Assembly (NCBI GenBank): GCA_022241785.1
Contig: JAKOMP010000037.1
Location: forward strand, 1 to 52,532
Direction of reading: 5' to 3'
Length of the DNA: 52,532 bases
Origin: Cyanocohniella sp. LLY
Lineage (GTDB): Bacteria; Cyanobacteriota; Cyanobacteriia; Cyanobacteriales; Nostocaceae
In this document: piece after piece, positions 52,432 to 52,532 of the stretch
Layout: every line of letters starts with the position of its first letter
Numbering within the stretch: the first letter of the stretch is position 1
Position numbers and translations under genes: made by a program
The notes under the pieces: generated by a model
Told to the model about the DNA's origin: nothing
Seen by the model: only the letters and a program-made list of their open reading frames with translations
The model's database searches: none

Positions 52432-52532
52432 ATGGAAAAATGGGCTGCCTCAGAATTGAAACAAGCCGATTTAGGAGATGCAAGACGAAACAAACGTCTG
52501 GTGCGTATAGTAGAAGACTTGGCTTGCCAACC
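52432..52532 (+). mobile_element. IS4-family transposase, N-terminal part (runs off the window)
   Basis: The frame starts at ATG 52432 and reads MEKWAASELKQADLGDARR, then NKRLVRIVEDLACQP up to the window edge. WA-x-x-EL-x-x-ADLGD-x-RRNKRLV is the transposase DNA-binding domain (Tnp_DNA_bind) at the start of IS4/Tn5-type transposases. The catalytic DDE part lies outside. GGTGG lies a few bases upstream as a ribosome binding site. The left inverted repeat of the element could not be placed. Confidence 0.88.

Overview
The window is chromosomal DNA of a filamentous, heterocyst-type cyanobacterium (Nostocales, Nostoc/Anabaena-like). This rests on many HIP1 octamers (GCGATCGC), heptamer short tandem repeats and small hairpin repeats between genes, a Mo-nitrogenase C-terminal domain protein, a GntR regulator matching PlmA, a Ycf29/Rre1 response regulator, a two-gene groES-groEL operon with CIRCE and K-box, a PAP/fibrillin protein, a pseudo-caspase and WD40 proteins. 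These are family recognitions made by reading; no search was run.

Layout. 1-255: end of an rRNA operon (3' tip of 23S, complete 5S, terminator). 0.6-4.8 kb: a membrane protein of unknown role, an LRAT-like protein, nadA, a metallophosphoesterase and tRNA-Ser(UGA). 5.0-9.6 kb: a three-gene minus-strand operon (Trypco1 protein, trypsin-AAA/STAND fusion, AAA/STAND-TM-TPR-periplasmic-binding fusion); this is the most unusual system here. 9.8-17 kb: a REC-histidine kinase, an aldehyde dehydrogenase, a sulfite-oxidase-like enzyme, rpmF, a pseudo-caspase and a Mo-nitro_C protein. 17.2-26 kb: an anion permease, then a minus-strand iron/siderophore-type cluster (TonB-dependent receptor with two frameshifts, membrane protein with a duplicated domain, ABC membrane domain without ATPase, PepSY protein, ABC exporter).

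26.3-35 kb: conserved housekeeping blocks, asd-dapA-rnj on the minus strand and tig, clpP-clpX on the plus strand, separated by a 0.6-kb divergent spacer that may hold a structured RNA or insertion-sequence remnant. 35-44 kb: alpha/beta hydrolase, nitroreductase, PlmA-like regulator, dienelactone hydrolase, S1-domain protein, a NERD-helicase fusion, methyltransferase and fibrillin. 44.1-46.1 kb: a coiled-coil/WD40 gene cut by one in-frame stop. 46.3-50.2 kb: groES-groEL with CIRCE and K-box, and rre1 about 1 kb away on the other strand. 50.5-52.5 kb: a cytochrome P450 and the start of an IS4-like transposase running off the end.

How genes work together: asd and dapA make lysine/diaminopimelate precursors; tig, ClpXP and GroESL handle protein folding and turnover; the 18.5-26 kb cluster looks like one outer-to-inner membrane uptake/export unit whose receptor appears broken; the 5-9.6 kb operon looks like a sensor-NTPase-protease device of the kind proposed for biological conflict or stress signalling in multicellular bacteria.
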